This document shows positions 9,542 through 20,119 of a stretch of 64,000 nt of DNA, one piece after another. Made by a program: the position numbers and the translations under genes. The first letter of the stretch is position 1. The number at the start of each line of letters is the position of its first letter. The notes below the pieces were generated by a model. That model did not search any database, was not told the origin of the DNA, and was given only the letters and a program-made list of their open reading frames with translations. Origin of the DNA: Streptomyces sp. S465 (GTDB taxonomy: Bacteria; Actinomycetota; Actinomycetes; Streptomycetales; Streptomycetaceae); contig NZ_CP114036.1 of NCBI RefSeq assembly GCF_026898115.1, forward strand, positions 1,178,001 to 1,242,000, read 5' to 3'.

Positions 9542-10432
9542 TCAAGACGTGAACATCAACCCAAGGGCAGCGGTCGCCTCGTCGAGGATCCGGCGGAGCC
9601 GGAGGGCGTCCGGCGCCAGCGCGGTGACCAGGACGGCGGGCCCGGCCAGGGGGGTGAGGACGGCGGTTTCGGCGAGCGGCCGGGGCTCGACGGGGCGGGT
9701 GTCGTACACCGGGTCGGCCACGAGGAGTTGACCCACCGCGCGATGGCCGCCGAGTACCGCGCCGCCGTCCCAGCCCGGGGCGCCGGGGCCGTGGCGAAGT
9801 TCCTGGTCGAGGAGGTGGCGGCCGGCCCGGTGGACGGTGAGGCGGGAGGTCAGCCGGCCCGGGGATTCGCCGGTACGGCCCAGGATCTGCTCCTCGCGCA
9901 GGACGAGGCGGGCGGTGGCCGCGAGGTCGACGCGGGTGGTCATGCGCAGATCGCTGCCGTGGGCGGAGATCAGGGGCTCGGGCAGCCAGTGCAGGACCGC
10001 GCCGTCGGCGACGGTCAGCCGGATGTCGTAGTGGGCGGGCTCGGCCGTCCGGCCGGGCAGGGCGATCGTGGCCGCGGCGGAGCCGACGCGCAGCCGGGTG
10101 CCCACGCCGGCCGTCGCCTCCAGGGCGATCCGGTCGCCGCCGAGGGGCGCGCTCATCGCGCCGACCACCGTGACGCGCGCCTGGCCGCCGGTGGCCCGGG
10201 TGCGGCGCAGGGCGAGCGGGCCGTCCCCGGCGAGCACGGGCAGCGCGGTGCCGCCGCGTCCGTCCGCCTCGGCCCGCAGCCGCGCGACGGCCCGTACGCC
10301 CGTGCCCGAGTTGGCCGTCGTACCTGGGGTGGCCGTTGTTGTACCTGGGGTGGCCGTCGTCGTGCCTGGGGAGTCCGCACCGCGCCCCGTGGTCGGGGCT
10401 TCTCGTGCCGGGGTGCGCCCGGAGGGGGTCAT
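9542..10432 (-). CDS. ureD: Urease accessory protein UreD
   Basis: Last gene of the urease operon. UreD binds the apo-urease trimer and, with UreF and UreG, builds the channel for nickel delivery and lysine carbamylation. The 296-residue protein shows the UreD core from about residue 50 ([16 protein letters not shown] through [20 protein letters not shown]). The first 45 residues are not conserved and contain a three-fold PGTTTAT repeat encoded by an 18/21-bp tandem repeat. Its ATG overlaps the ureG stop (ATGA), indicating translational coupling. Confidence 0.9.
   Translation of the reverse strand: MTPSGRTPAREAPTTGRGADSPGTTTATPGTTTATPGTTANSGTGVRAVARLRAEADGRGGTALPVLAGDGPLALRRTRATGGQARVTVVGAMSAPLGGDRIALEATAGVGTRLRVGSAAATIALPGRTAEPAHYDIRLTVADGAVLHWLPEPLISAHGSDLRMTTRVDLAATARLVLREEQILGRTGESPGRLTSRLTVHRAGRHLLDQELRHGPGAPGWDGGAVLGGHRAVGQLLVADPVYDTRPVEPRPLAETAVLTPLAGPAVLVTALAPDALRLRRILDEATAALGLMFTS
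10313..10372. repeat. Tandem repeat encoding PGTTTAT in ureD
   Basis: Three near-identical units (10313-10330, 10331-10351, 10352-10372) of the pattern GGCCGTnGTnGTnCCTGGGGN. All are in phase, so copy-number change keeps the frame. It lies in the non-conserved N-terminus of UreD. Confidence 0.85.
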
Positions 10433-11124
10433 GCCGGGGCCGCCGTCCAGGCGGCGAGGCGTTCGCGGACCCAGTCGGCGATCGGGCGGACGCCGTCCTC
10501 GGCAACCAGGGAGGTGAAGACGACGGGGAGCGCACCGCGCTGGGCCTTGGCGTCCCGAGCCATGCGCTCGAGGTCGGAGCCGACGTAGGGCGCGAGGTCG
10601 GTCTTGTTGACCACGAGCAGATCGGCGGTGGTCACACCGGGGCCGCCCTTGCGGGGGATGTCGTCGCCGCCCGCGACGTCTATGACGAACACCTGCGCGT
10701 CGACCAGGCCCTTGGAGAAGGTCGCGGTGAGGTTGTCGCCGCCGGACTCGACGAGGACCAGGTCGAGCGGGCCCACGGTCTCCTCGAGGTCCTCGACCGC
10801 CTCCAGGTTGGCGGAGATGTCGTCGCGGATCGCGGTGTGCGGACAGGCGCCGGTCTCCACGGCGGTGATGCGGGCCGTCGGCAGTACCGCGTTGCGCAGC
10901 AGGAAGTCGGCGTCCTCACGGGTGTAGATGTCATTGGTGACCACGGCGATGGAGAGCTGGTCGCGCAGCGCCCGGCACAGTGCGGCGACGGTCGCGGTCT
11001 TGCCCGAGCCCACCGGTCCGCCGAGGCCGATGCGCAGCGCCCGGCGGGTGCCGTCGGGGCGGTGGGGTTCGGCGGCGCCGTGGGTGTGGCGCTGGGGGTA
11101 GGTGTCCGCGTGGTCGAGATGCAT
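10429..11124 (-). CDS. ureG: Urease accessory GTPase UreG
   Basis: SIMIBI-class GTPase that powers nickel insertion into urease. The 231-residue protein has P-loop [10 protein letters not shown] near residues 32-41, the nickel-site motif ETGACPHTA (CPH), ESGGDN and the guanine-specificity NKTDLA. The N-terminal 28 residues are His-rich ([21 protein letters not shown]), a likely nickel-binding tail that may replace UreE, which is missing from this cluster. It overlaps ureD by 4 nt and lies 54 nt after ureF. Confidence 0.95.
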   Translation of the reverse strand: MHLDHADTYPQRHTHGAAEPHRPDGTRRALRIGLGGPVGSGKTATVAALCRALRDQLSIAVVTNDIYTREDADFLLRNAVLPTARITAVETGACPHTAIRDDISANLEAVEDLEETVGPLDLVLVESGGDNLTATFSKGLVDAQVFVIDVAGGDDIPRKGGPGVTTADLLVVNKTDLAPYVGSDLERMARDAKAQRGALPVVFTSLVAEDGVRPIADWVRERLAAWTAAPA

Positions 11125-11178
11125 GACGGCTCCGGTGTTCCAGCGGGGGGCGGGGGATGCGGGGTTCGCTCTTCGCGG

Positions 11179-12012
11179 TTACGAGGCGAAGAGGCGTACG
11201 GACCAGGTGGCGTGCTGTTCGGCGGCGATGTCGAGCAGCGGTGCGGAGGCGGCGGGCAGCGCGCCCGGACCCTCGTCGAGGGCCCGCCGCGCCGCCTCGG
11301 CGGCCCGCGCCGCGATCCGGTCGAGTTCGGGGGCGAGGCGGGCCAGGACGGCGGTGGCGTCGAAGGGGTCCAGGCTCAGCAGCCGTACGGTCGCGGTGGC
11401 GGGCCCGCTCACCGCCTCGTACCCGGCGGCGTACGCGGCGTCCCGCGGCCCCAGGCCGGCGGCGCGCGCGGCGAGTCCGAGCACCACGGGCTGGTGCGCC
11501 CCGCGCGGCCGGGCGGCGGCCAGGGCGTCCAGTTCGGGCGACGGCCAGGTGGCGCGGGCGGCGCGGATCAGCTGACGGCCGAGCCGCCGTGCGGTCATGC
11601 GCAGCGCGGGGGCGGGGGTACGGGCGTCCGCCGCCTCGTCGAGCGTGAGCGGGTCGAGCCCGGCGGCGGCCGCGGCGGCGAGCCCGGCCGCGGTGAGCCC
11701 GGCGGTGTGCAGCCGGCCCCGGCAGAACGCCTCCAGAGAGGCAGGGTCGTGGATCCGGCCCGCCGCGACGGCGGCCTCGGCGCCGCCGGAGTGGGCATGG
11801 CCTCCGGCCGGGAAGCGGCCGTCGGTGAGGATGAGCAGCGCGGCGGCCCCGCCGGGGGCTTCGCCTCCGGGCCCGTGTCGCCTGGCCTGCGCCCCGGCCC
11901 CCGCCGCGGGCCCTGCGAACGGTCCTTCCGCCCCCGGACGTGCCCGGTTCGGCCCATCCGCGGCCGGACCTCGGCCGGGCCGGGCCGTGGGCGGGGTCTC
12001 GTTCGTGGTCAT
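11179..12012 (-). CDS. ureF: Urease accessory protein UreF
   Basis: Helical protein that gates UreG activity in the UreD-F-G complex. The family core begins at about residue 58 with LLILTDGRFPAGGHAHSGG and continues through GLAARAAGLGPRDAAYAAGYEAVSG. It is preceded by a Pro/Gly/Ala-rich extension of about 55 residues absent from typical UreF (about 225 residues). The true start could therefore be internal, but ATG 12012 is only 10 nt after the ureC stop and is the natural coupled start. The total is 277 residues. Confidence 0.88.
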   Translation of the reverse strand: MTTNETPPTARPGRGPAADGPNRARPGAEGPFAGPAAGAGAQARRHGPGGEAPGGAAALLILTDGRFPAGGHAHSGGAEAAVAAGRIHDPASLEAFCRGRLHTAGLTAAGLAAAAAAGLDPLTLDEAADARTPAPALRMTARRLGRQLIRAARATWPSPELDALAAARPRGAHQPVVLGLAARAAGLGPRDAAYAAGYEAVSGPATATVRLLSLDPFDATAVLARLAPELDRIAARAAEAARRALDEGPGALPAASAPLLDIAAEQHATWSVRLFAS

Positions 12013-12022
12013 GACGGTCCGC

Positions 12023-13744
12023 TCAGAAGAGGAAGTACCGCTGGGCCATGGGGAGTTCGGCCGCCGGGGCCGGTTCCACGGGCTCGCCGTCGATGGTCAC
12101 CGTGAAGGTGTCGGGGTCGACCTCGACCCGCGGCAGGGCGTCGTTCTCCCGCATGTCCGCCTTGGTGACGCCGCGTGTGCCACGGATGGGGGCGAACCGC
12201 TTGCCGAGGTCCAGCCGGTCCACGAGACCGTCGTCGAGGGCCGTCTGGGTCACGAAGTTGACCGAGCCCGTGGCCGCCGCGCGGCCGAGCGCGCCGAACA
12301 TGGGGCGCGGCAGGACCGGCTGCGGGGTCGGGATGGAGGCGTTGGCGTCGCCCATCTGCGCGTAGGCGATCTGCCCGCCCTTGATCACCAGGTGTGGTTT
12401 GACGCCGAAGAACGCCGGTTCCCACAGCACGAGGTCGGCGAGCTTCCCGGTCTCGACCGAGCCGATCTCCCCGTCCAGGCCCTGGGCCACCGCCGGGTTG
12501 ATGGTGTATTTGGCGACGTAGCGACGTGCCCGCTGGTTGTCGGCGCGGCCGTCGCCGGGGAGGGCGCCGCGGCGCCGCTTCATGACGTGCGCGGTCTGCC
12601 AGGTGCGCAGCACGACCTCGCCCACCCGTCCCATGGCCTGGGCGTCGGAGGAGATGATCGAGATCGCGCCGAGGTCGTGCAGCACGTCCTCGGCGGCGAT
12701 GGTGCTGGGCCGGATGCGGGACTCGGCGAAGGCGAGGTCCTCGGGGACGGCCGGGTTGAGGTGGTGGCAGACCATCAGCATGTCGAGGTGTTCCTCGACG
12801 GTGTTGACGGTGTGCGGGCGGGTCGGATTGGTGGAGCTGGGCAGCACGTTCGGCTGGGAGACCACGGTGATGATGTCGGGTGCGTGCCCGCCGCCCGCGC
12901 CCTCGGTGTGGTACGCGTGGATGGAGCGCCCGGCGATGGCGGCGAGGGTGTCGCCGACGAAGCCCGCCTCGTTGAGGGTGTCGGTGTGGATGGCGAGCTG
13001 GGCGCCGCTCTCCTCGCAGACGCCGAGGCAGGCGTCGATGGCGGCGGGGGTGGCCCCCCAGTCCTCATGGATCTTGAATCCGAGGGCCCCGCCGCGCAGT
13101 TGGGACCACATCGCCTCGCGCGAGACGGTGTTGCCCTTGCCGAGGAGTCCGATGTTGACCGGATACCCCTCCAACGCCTCGAACATCCGGGCGAGGTGCC
13201 AGGGGCCGGGGGTGACGGTGGTCGCCTTGGTGCCCTCGGCGGGTCCGGTGCCGCCGCCCACCAGGGTGGTGATCCCGCAGGAGAGCGCCTGGTCCACGAT
13301 GGTCGGGGAGATGAAGTGGACATGGGCGTCGATGGCGCCCGCGGTGAGGATCCTGCCGTTGCCCGCGATGACCTCGGTTTCCGGGCCGATGACGAGGTCG
13401 GGGTGGACGCCGTCCATGGTGTCGGGGTTCCCGGCCTTGCCGATACCGGTGATACGGCCGTCACGCAGGCCGATATCCGCCTTGACGACGCCCCAGTGGT
13501 CGAGCACGACGGCGCCGGTGATCACGGTGTCGGGGGTGCCCTCGGCGCGGGTGGCGCGGGACTGGCCCATGGATTCCCGGATCACCTTGCCGCCGCCGAA
13601 GACCGCCTCGTCCCCGGCCCGGCCGGGCCCGCCGCTGCGGTCCTCCTCGATCTCGATGAGCAGGTCGGTGTCGGCGAGCCGTATACGATCCCCCGTCGTC
13701 GGGCCGAAGAGATCGGCGTATCCCGCGCGGTCGAGCTCAGCCAT
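12023..13744 (-). CDS. ureC: Urease subunit alpha (catalytic)
   Basis: Nickel amidohydrolase that cleaves urea to ammonia and carbamate. The 573-residue protein has every active-site residue, each shifted by 7 from Klebsiella numbering: His141 and His143 (AIDAHVHFI), carbamylated Lys224 ([10 protein letters not shown]), His253, His279 ([11 protein letters not shown]), flap Cys326 (MVCHHLN) and Asp367 (SSDAQAMGR). It is therefore predicted to be fully active. It overlaps ureB by 8 nt. The order ureA-B-C-F-G-D is that usual in Streptomyces. Confidence 0.98.
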   Translation of the reverse strand: MAELDRAGYADLFGPTTGDRIRLADTDLLIEIEEDRSGGPGRAGDEAVFGGGKVIRESMGQSRATRAEGTPDTVITGAVVLDHWGVVKADIGLRDGRITGIGKAGNPDTMDGVHPDLVIGPETEVIAGNGRILTAGAIDAHVHFISPTIVDQALSCGITTLVGGGTGPAEGTKATTVTPGPWHLARMFEALEGYPVNIGLLGKGNTVSREAMWSQLRGGALGFKIHEDWGATPAAIDACLGVCEESGAQLAIHTDTLNEAGFVGDTLAAIAGRSIHAYHTEGAGGGHAPDIITVVSQPNVLPSSTNPTRPHTVNTVEEHLDMLMVCHHLNPAVPEDLAFAESRIRPSTIAAEDVLHDLGAISIISSDAQAMGRVGEVVLRTWQTAHVMKRRRGALPGDGRADNQRARRYVAKYTINPAVAQGLDGEIGSVETGKLADLVLWEPAFFGVKPHLVIKGGQIAYAQMGDANASIPTPQPVLPRPMFGALGRAAATGSVNFVTQTALDDGLVDRLDLGKRFAPIRGTRGVTKADMRENDALPRVEVDPDTFTVTIDGEPVEPAPAAELPMAQRYFLF

Positions 13745-14048
13745 CGAGCGGTCCTTTCGTCTCGCCCCTGAGCCCCGGCACGATCCGGGCCCCCGCGATC
13801 GGGACCAGGGCCACCTCGACAGGGATGCCCGGTTCGAAGCGCACGGCGGTGCCCGCGGCGATGTCCAGCCGCTTGCCGTGGGCGGCGGCGCGGTCGAAGT
13901 CGAGCCCGGGGTTGGCCTCGGCGAAGTGGTAGTGGGAGCCGACCTGGACGGGCCGGTCGGCGGCGTTGAGCACGGTGAGACGGGTGACCGGCCGCCCCTC
14001 GTTGCAGGTCACCGGCTCATCGGCGTAGAGGATCTCTCCGGGGATCAC
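13737..14048 (-). CDS. ureB: Urease subunit beta
   Basis: Structural subunit of 103 residues, typical length. [40 protein letters not shown] and the C-terminal ARIVPGLRG are conserved UreB segments. In this three-gene architecture UreA, UreB and UreC assemble as (ABC)3. It lies 15 nt after ureA and overlaps ureC. Confidence 0.97.
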   Translation of the reverse strand: MIPGEILYADEPVTCNEGRPVTRLTVLNAADRPVQVGSHYHFAEANPGLDFDRAAAHGKRLDIAAGTAVRFEPGIPVEVALVPIAGARIVPGLRGETKGPLDG

Positions 14049-14063
14049 GGGACGCCCCTTCGG

Positions 14064-15726
<1,663 letters not shown>

Positions 15727-15750
15727 TACCCGCCCGTCACTTCCCGTCCG

Positions 15751-16053
15751 TCACTTCTCGCGGCCCGGACGCCGATCCCCGGCGTCCGGGCCGCTGTGTT
15801 CCGCCGCGATGCCGAAGCGCCGCCGTTCGCCCGGAGCGGACGACGAGGTGCGCATCGACGACACGGTACTGATCACCTGCTCCTCCGCGCCGGTTTCGAT
15901 CTCCTCCAGTCGCCGCAGGTCAGCAGCGGATACCAGGGCGACCAGCGGCTTCCCGTGGCGTGTGACGACCACCCGCTCGCCGCCGTACACCACGCGGTTG
16001 ATCAGCTCCGCGAGCTCCGCACGGGCTTGCGTCACCGGAATTTCGTAAGCCAT
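15751..16053 (-). CDS. Phd/YefM family antitoxin, no toxin partner
   Basis: A 100-residue protein beginning [20 protein letters not shown], followed by [19 protein letters not shown]. This is the complete N-terminal DNA-binding fold of Phd/YefM antitoxins. A GGGAG Shine-Dalgarno precedes ATG 16053. Normally a RelE/YoeB or Doc toxin gene follows, but here the next gene downstream is a convergent peptidase, so it is an orphan. The last 15 or so codons coincide with a 15-bp hairpin, suggesting loss of the original stop and read-through into the terminator. It is divergent from a ClpP homologue, with a YefM-type palindrome between them. Confidence 0.88.
   Translation of the reverse strand: MAYEIPVTQARAELAELINRVVYGGERVVVTRHGKPLVALVSAADLRRLEEIETGAEEQVISTVSSMRTSSSAPGERRRFGIAAEHSGPDAGDRRPGREK
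15760..15794. terminator. Perfect 15-bp hairpin inside the 3' end of the antitoxin gene
   Basis: Arms 15760-15774 and 15780-15794 are fully complementary, with a 5-nt loop. It lies between convergent genes and could serve as a bidirectional terminator, although it overlaps the final codons of the antitoxin. Confidence 0.85.
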
Positions 16054-16059
16054 GCTCCC

Positions 16060-16087
16060 ATCATATCCGGATGTACGTCCTGTACAT
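16060..16087. promoter_or_regulatory. Antitoxin promoter and TGTAC palindrome
   Basis: ATGTAC-n5-GTACAT (16071-16087) is a perfect inverted repeat containing TGTACA, the core recognised by YefM-type antitoxins. On the minus strand TATGAT (16065-16060) is a good -10 for the antitoxin, with the palindrome over the -35 region. Autoregulation is likely; the divergent clpP could be controlled too. Confidence 0.7.
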
Positions 16088-16122
16088 TTTTTACGGAGCC
16101 CACGACGCCGAGAGGTGACGCG

Positions 16123-16758
16123 ATGGAACGACCGACCGCGCGCTATGTCCTGCCCGAGCTCACCGAACGCACCAGCTCGGGGGTCCGCACCATGGACCCG
16201 TACGCCAAGCTGCTCTCCGAGCGCATCGTGCTCCTCGGCACCCCGCTCGACGACACCGCCGCCAACGATGTGATCGCCCAGCTGATCCACCTCGAACACG
16301 CCGCGCCCGACCAGGACATCTCGCTCTACATCAACTCGCCCGGCGGCTCGTTCGGCGCCATGACGGCGGTCTACGACACGATGCGCTTCGTCACCTGCGA
16401 CATCGAGACGGTCTGCCTGGGCCAGGCCGCCTCGGCCGCCGCCGTGCTGCTGGCCGCCGGCGCCCCCGGCAAGCGTCTGGCCCTGCCGGGCGCGCGGATC
16501 CTCCTCCACCAGATCGGGTTCGACGAGCCGGTCGAGGGCACCACCTCGGACCTGCGCATCCAGGCCGATGAACTGCAACGGACCCAGGCGATGCTCGAGG
16601 AGATGCTGGTGCGGCACACCGGCCGGAGCGCCGAGCGGATCCGCGCCGACATCGACCGCGACAAGATCTTCGACGCCGCGGGCGCGGTGGCGTACGGGCT
16701 GGTGGACAAGGTCACCCGGAGCCGTAAGCGGCCCGGCGCGCCGCTGCGGGCGAGGTGA
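16123..16758 (+). CDS. clpP: ATP-dependent Clp protease proteolytic subunit homologue
   Basis: A serine peptidase of the ClpP family, 211 residues. The triad is Ser104 (GQAASAAAV), His129 (LLHQ) and Asp178, with the same spacing as E. coli ClpP. The substrate-groove segment YINSPGGS is intact. It starts at ATG 16123 with AGAGGTG upstream. It is a lone paralogue, as Streptomyces has several ClpP proteins, and no adjacent Clp ATPase is present. Position next to an antitoxin is notable because Clp proteases degrade antitoxins. Its stop overlaps the next gene (GTGA). Confidence 0.9.
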   Translation: MERPTARYVLPELTERTSSGVRTMDPYAKLLSERIVLLGTPLDDTAANDVIAQLIHLEHAAPDQDISLYINSPGGSFGAMTAVYDTMRFVTCDIETVCLGQAASAAAVLLAAGAPGKRLALPGARILLHQIGFDEPVEGTTSDLRIQADELQRTQAMLEEMLVRHTGRSAERIRADIDRDKIFDAAGAVAYGLVDKVTRSRKRPGAPLRAR

Positions 16759-17072
16759 GCGCGGTGCTGCCACCGGAGCTGCCCCCGCTGCCCGCGCTCA
16801 CCCGCGCGGAGGGGGAGGTCGTCGACGGCTATCTGGACGTGGTCGATCTGCTGGGCCGGATCAATCCGGCCCGCGGCCGTGACACCTACGGGAGTCTGCG
16901 GGCCGCCCAGGCGCTGGTGGGGAAGGCCACCGCGCTGCGCGACGCGCTGGCGCTGATGCATGAGCGCGGGGAGAGCGAACTGCACACCGCGACCCTGGCC
17001 CGTGCGCTGCGGGTGCTGGACGGGGAGCGGCGCGCGGCGCGGGTCACACTGCCCCCGGCGCTGCGGACCTGA
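16755..17072 (+). CDS. Hypothetical protein coupled to clpP
   Basis: A 105-residue protein with no recognised domain. GTG 16755 overlaps the clpP stop (GTGA), so translation is probably coupled. The sequence is mostly helical and charged: [38 protein letters not shown] and a C-terminal [12 protein letters not shown], compatible with a small helical bundle. Coupling suggests an adaptor or regulator of this ClpP, which is inference from position only. Confidence 0.7.
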   Translation: MSAVLPPELPPLPALTRAEGEVVDGYLDVVDLLGRINPARGRDTYGSLRAAQALVGKATALRDALALMHERGESELHTATLARALRVLDGERRAARVTLPPALRT

Positions 17073-17077
17073 GCCGG

Positions 17078-17511
17078 GTCCCGTACGGCGCCGGGGCCTG
17101 GGCCGCGCCCGTGGGGACGGGGCCGGGGCGGCGCCCGTACGGAGGCATGGGCCGCGCCCGTACGGGGAAACCTGGGGCGGCCCGTACGGGGACCTGAGCG
17201 GCGCTCGTGCCGGAGCCGGGGCCATCGCCCGAACGGCGGAGCCGGACTCCGGCGGTCCGGGCGCGGTCGGCTTGCGCCCCGCGGGCGCCCCGGGTTCGTA
17301 CCGCCATCCGCACCACCAGCCTCGGCATGGCCGTTCGGGCAGGTCACGGACGTGGTGCGGGGCGGCCGGTATCACCCGAACGGGCCAGCCGTGACCACCG
17401 TCACACCGTGCCGTCCCGACTCGGAACCGGGGCGCGGCTGCGTGACCATCCCTGGGGACGACAGGACTCCGCCGCCGTACCGGGGCGGGGTCGGCTCACG
17501 AAGGGTGGCGC
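17078..17511. repeat. Non-coding gap with dispersed CCCGTACGG repeats
   Basis: The 439-nt gap between the clpP-coupled gene and the NlpC/P60 gene holds four copies of CCCGTACGG (17080, 17134, 17157, 17181), each with the self-complementary CCGTACGG core and embedded in GC-rich imperfect repeats. The remainder to 17511 shows no gene; the promoter of the hydrolase must lie there, but I cannot place it. Confidence 0.6.
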
Positions 17512-17988
17512 ATGATGTCCGCGCACATACGTATCCCCAGGATGTTCTCCCGAGCGAGCGCCGTCTCCGCCCTCACCGTCGCCGCCGTCGGAGGCACCGT
17601 GGCGACGCCGGGGTGTCCACCGGAGGCCGAGGCGGCGACCGCCGCGGCCAAGGCGCTGCGGATCGCGGCCTCGAAGAAGGGCGCGCCGTACCGATACGGC
17701 GCGGCGGGGCCGAGGCGCTTCGACTGCTCCGGTCTGACGCAGTACGCGTACAAGCGGGCCGGGAAGCGGCTGCCGCGCACCGCGGCCGCGCAGTACAACC
17801 GGACGCGCCATATCAAGGCCGGCTCCCGCAAAGGCGGGGACCTGGTGTTCTTCCACTCCGGAGGCGCGGTGTACCACGTCGGTGTGTACGCGGGCGGCGG
17901 GCGGATCTGGCACGCCCCCAAGACCGGTGAGGTGGTGCGGCTGGAGCGGATCTGGACCAGCAAGGTCTGGTACGGCCATGTGCGCTGA
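17512..17988 (+). CDS. Secreted NlpC/P60 peptidoglycan endopeptidase
   Basis: Cleaves gamma-D-Glu-meso-DAP type bonds in the peptidoglycan stem peptide. The 158-residue protein has an N-terminal export signal (hydrophobic SAVSALTVAAVGGTVA, then a Cys-Pro segment), followed by a single catalytic domain with Cys72 (FDCSGLT), His122 (VYHVGVY) and His134 (IWHAPK). It has no binding or coiled-coil domain, so it is a minimal form. Two adjacent ATG codons (17512, 17515) are possible starts after GAAGGGTGG. Confidence 0.9.
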   Translation: MMSAHIRIPRMFSRASAVSALTVAAVGGTVATPGCPPEAEAATAAAKALRIAASKKGAPYRYGAAGPRRFDCSGLTQYAYKRAGKRLPRTAAAQYNRTRHIKAGSRKGGDLVFFHSGGAVYHVGVYAGGGRIWHAPKTGEVVRLERIWTSKVWYGHVR

Positions 17989-18078
17989 CCCGCTGTAGGT
18001 GTCAGTGGCCATGGGTAGGTTGACGGGGCCGGGACACGGTTGTGGACCGGCCCCGTCCCGACCACCGAAAGGCACCTC

Positions 18079-18477
18079 ATGACCTATCTCAACCCGGTCC
18101 GGCACATCACCTTCGACGCCCATGACCCCTACGCCCTGGCGCGGTTCTGGTCCGGGCTGACCGGCTACCCGCTGGAGGACGACGCCAAGCCGGACGACGA
18201 CGACGTGCTGATCAGCCCGGGTCAGCCCGGGGTGCCGGGGCTGCTGTTCCTGCGGGTCCCGGACACCAAGACCGTCAAGAACCGTGTGCACCTGGACATC
18301 CAGCCGCCGTCGGGCACCCGGGACGCTGAGGTGGAGCGGCTGATCGGGCTCGGCGCGAGAGTGGTGGACGACCGGCGCACGGACGACGGGCTGGGGTGGG
18401 TGGTGATGTCCGACATCGAGGGCAATGAGTTCTGTGTGGAGCGCGGCGCCGTCGAGCGCGGTGTGGTGCCGGCATGA
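18079..18477 (+). CDS. VOC (glyoxalase-fold) family protein
   Basis: A 132-residue protein of the vicinal-oxygen-chelate fold. It begins MTYLNPVRHITFDAHDPYAL and ends with SDIEGNEFCVERG, the usual metal-site Glu strand. RVHLDIQPPSG resembles the second-half His strand. GAAAGG precedes ATG 18079. It overlaps the following cyclase-like gene by ATGA, implying coupled translation. Enzymatic role is unknown; many such small VOC proteins are resistance or accessory proteins. Confidence 0.82.
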   Translation: MTYLNPVRHITFDAHDPYALARFWSGLTGYPLEDDAKPDDDDVLISPGQPGVPGLLFLRVPDTKTVKNRVHLDIQPPSGTRDAEVERLIGLGARVVDDRRTDDGLGWVVMSDIEGNEFCVERGAVERGVVPA

Positions 18478-19679
18478 GCGAGCCGTTCCAGCCGGACCGG
18501 ATCTACGACCAGGTGTATCTGCTCTTCGTCGACACCTCCGGGTATTCGACGATCGTCCGCTCGAACCCCAGGGACCGGGCCGCGCACGCCTTCGATCTGC
18601 TGCGCGAGCGGATGCGGGCCCGGATCGGGCAGCTCTCGGCGCAGCACCGCTGCGCCCGCAGCGACTTATGGAGCTGGCGCGGCGACGGGGGCTTCTTCGC
18701 GGTCCACGACGACAGCGAGAGCGTGGCCCGCGATGTGGCGCTGGAGGCGGCCCGCGCCTTTCTCACCCTGGATCTGCGCCATCTGCGGGACGAGTTCGCC
18801 CAGGCGGGGGTGGACGGGGAGCTGCATGTGCGGATGGCGGTGCACAAGGGGGCGATACGGCACACCGGCGAGGGCCGGACCGGCGCCATCCACTCCCCCG
18901 ACATCAATCTGGCGGCGCATCTGGAGAAGGCGACTCCGCCGGACTGTCTGGCCGTCTCGGAGGATGTGTACCGCACCGCGGGGGCGTACGCGAAGCTGTT
19001 CGCCCATGTGGGAAGCCATGAGGGCAAGGACGTCTATCTGATGGCGGGCGACGGCGGGCCGGACGGGGCGGCCAAGGCGTGGCTGGCGGGCCAGGGGCTC
19101 GCGGACGGCTCCCCCGTGCACGCGTATCCGGAGCGGCCGAGCCCCCAGGAGAAGGCGCGGCTGCTGGACGCGGCGGCCGAGGAGGTGCTCGACATGGGGA
19201 CGGCGCTGCGCACCTCCTCCAGCCGGCTGGTCACCACCGAGCGCCCGGCCCGCTATCGTGACGCGGTCCTCACACTGCTGCGCCGGGGCGGCACCTACCG
19301 CTGCTATCTGCTGGACCCGTCCTCGGACGCGGCGGCCACGCTCTCCCGCCAGTACCAGGAGGACATGACGCGGAAGATCAAGGATTCGCTGGAGCGGTTC
19401 GGCCGCTTCAAGGAGCGCTACGGGGCGGAGGCCGAGGGCCTGCGGGTCTACCAGACCGATGAGTTCCCGGGGTTCTCGGCGCTCGGCGTCGATATGCGCC
19501 GGCCCAGCGGGCTGATTCTGTACTGCTCGTATCTGATGGGCACGAGCCGGTACGGGGTGATCGAGCGTGGCGACATGCCGCACTATCTGGTCGGTGCGGG
19601 CGCCGGGCGGGTCTTCACCCGCATCCGTGAGCTGGCCGAGGACCGTGCCTCGGCGGGGCGGGTCCAGCGCGTGCTGTGA
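18474..19679 (+). CDS. Class III nucleotide cyclase homologue with C-terminal domain of unknown function
   Basis: The N-terminal part (residues 12-190) resembles a class III adenylate/guanylate cyclase catalytic domain. It has LLFVDTSGYSTIV with metal-binding Asp20, WRGDGGFFAV with Asp71, and SPDINLAAHLEKA with the transition-state Asn145. The Lys and Asp that select adenine correspond to Ser67 and Ala138, and the usual catalytic Arg to His149, so base specificity or activity must differ from ordinary adenylate cyclases. Residues 230-401 form a separate alpha/beta region (YRCYLLDPSSDAAATL, GLILYCSYLMG) I cannot assign. It may be a pyrimidine or other cyclase, or a pseudo-cyclase sensor. The gene is coupled to the VOC gene by a 4-nt overlap. 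Length 401. Confidence 0.7.
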   Translation: MSEPFQPDRIYDQVYLLFVDTSGYSTIVRSNPRDRAAHAFDLLRERMRARIGQLSAQHRCARSDLWSWRGDGGFFAVHDDSESVARDVALEAARAFLTLDLRHLRDEFAQAGVDGELHVRMAVHKGAIRHTGEGRTGAIHSPDINLAAHLEKATPPDCLAVSEDVYRTAGAYAKLFAHVGSHEGKDVYLMAGDGGPDGAAKAWLAGQGLADGSPVHAYPERPSPQEKARLLDAAAEEVLDMGTALRTSSSRLVTTERPARYRDAVLTLLRRGGTYRCYLLDPSSDAAATLSRQYQEDMTRKIKDSLERFGRFKERYGAEAEGLRVYQTDEFPGFSALGVDMRRPSGLILYCSYLMGTSRYGVIERGDMPHYLVGAGAGRVFTRIRELAEDRASAGRVQRVL

Positions 19680-19690
19680 GCAGGCCGGGC

Positions 19691-20119
19691 TCAGCGGACC
19701 GGCACGATCCACGGCAGGGCGATCCATACGGTTTTGCCGCCCTCCGCGGTCGGGGTGACGAACACCTCGCCGCCCGACTCCGCGGCCAGACAGCGGACGA
19801 TGACCATCCCGCGCCCGCTGTCCTGCTGGGTGGCCAGCGGCAGCCATCTGGGCCATCTGGGATGACTGTCGGTGACCCCGATCTCCAGCCGCTGCTCGCG
19901 GTCGAGCCGCAGGTCCACGGTGAAGGTGGGCGACTGGCCCACGGTGTGCTCCACGGCGTTGGTGGCGAGCTCGGAGACGATCAGCCGCACCGTGTCGGCG
20001 GCCTCCGCTCCCGTCCCGAGCCCCCATTCGGCGAGCACGTCCGTGACATAGGCGCGTGCCGCGGGAACCGACTCCGGTGCGCTCGGCAGAGTGACGGATG
20101 CTTCCTGATGGTCTGCCAT
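19691..20119 (-). CDS. HATPase_c (RsbW/AbaA-like) ATP-binding regulator
   Basis: A 142-residue GHKL-fold ATPase of the anti-sigma/serine-kinase type. The N-box VSELATNAVEHT and G1 box VTDSHPRWPRW, then GRGMVIVRCLA, are clear. Such Streptomyces proteins either phosphorylate anti-sigma-factor antagonists or act beside an XRE-DUF397 pair in AbaA/WhiJ modules that control development and antibiotic production. It is divergent from the XRE gene with a 278-nt shared upstream region. It is convergent with the cyclase-like gene (11 nt apart). Confidence 0.9.
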   Translation of the reverse strand: MADHQEASVTLPSAPESVPAARAYVTDVLAEWGLGTGAEAADTVRLIVSELATNAVEHTVGQSPTFTVDLRLDREQRLEIGVTDSHPRWPRWLPLATQQDSGRGMVIVRCLAAESGGEVFVTPTAEGGKTVWIALPWIVPVR

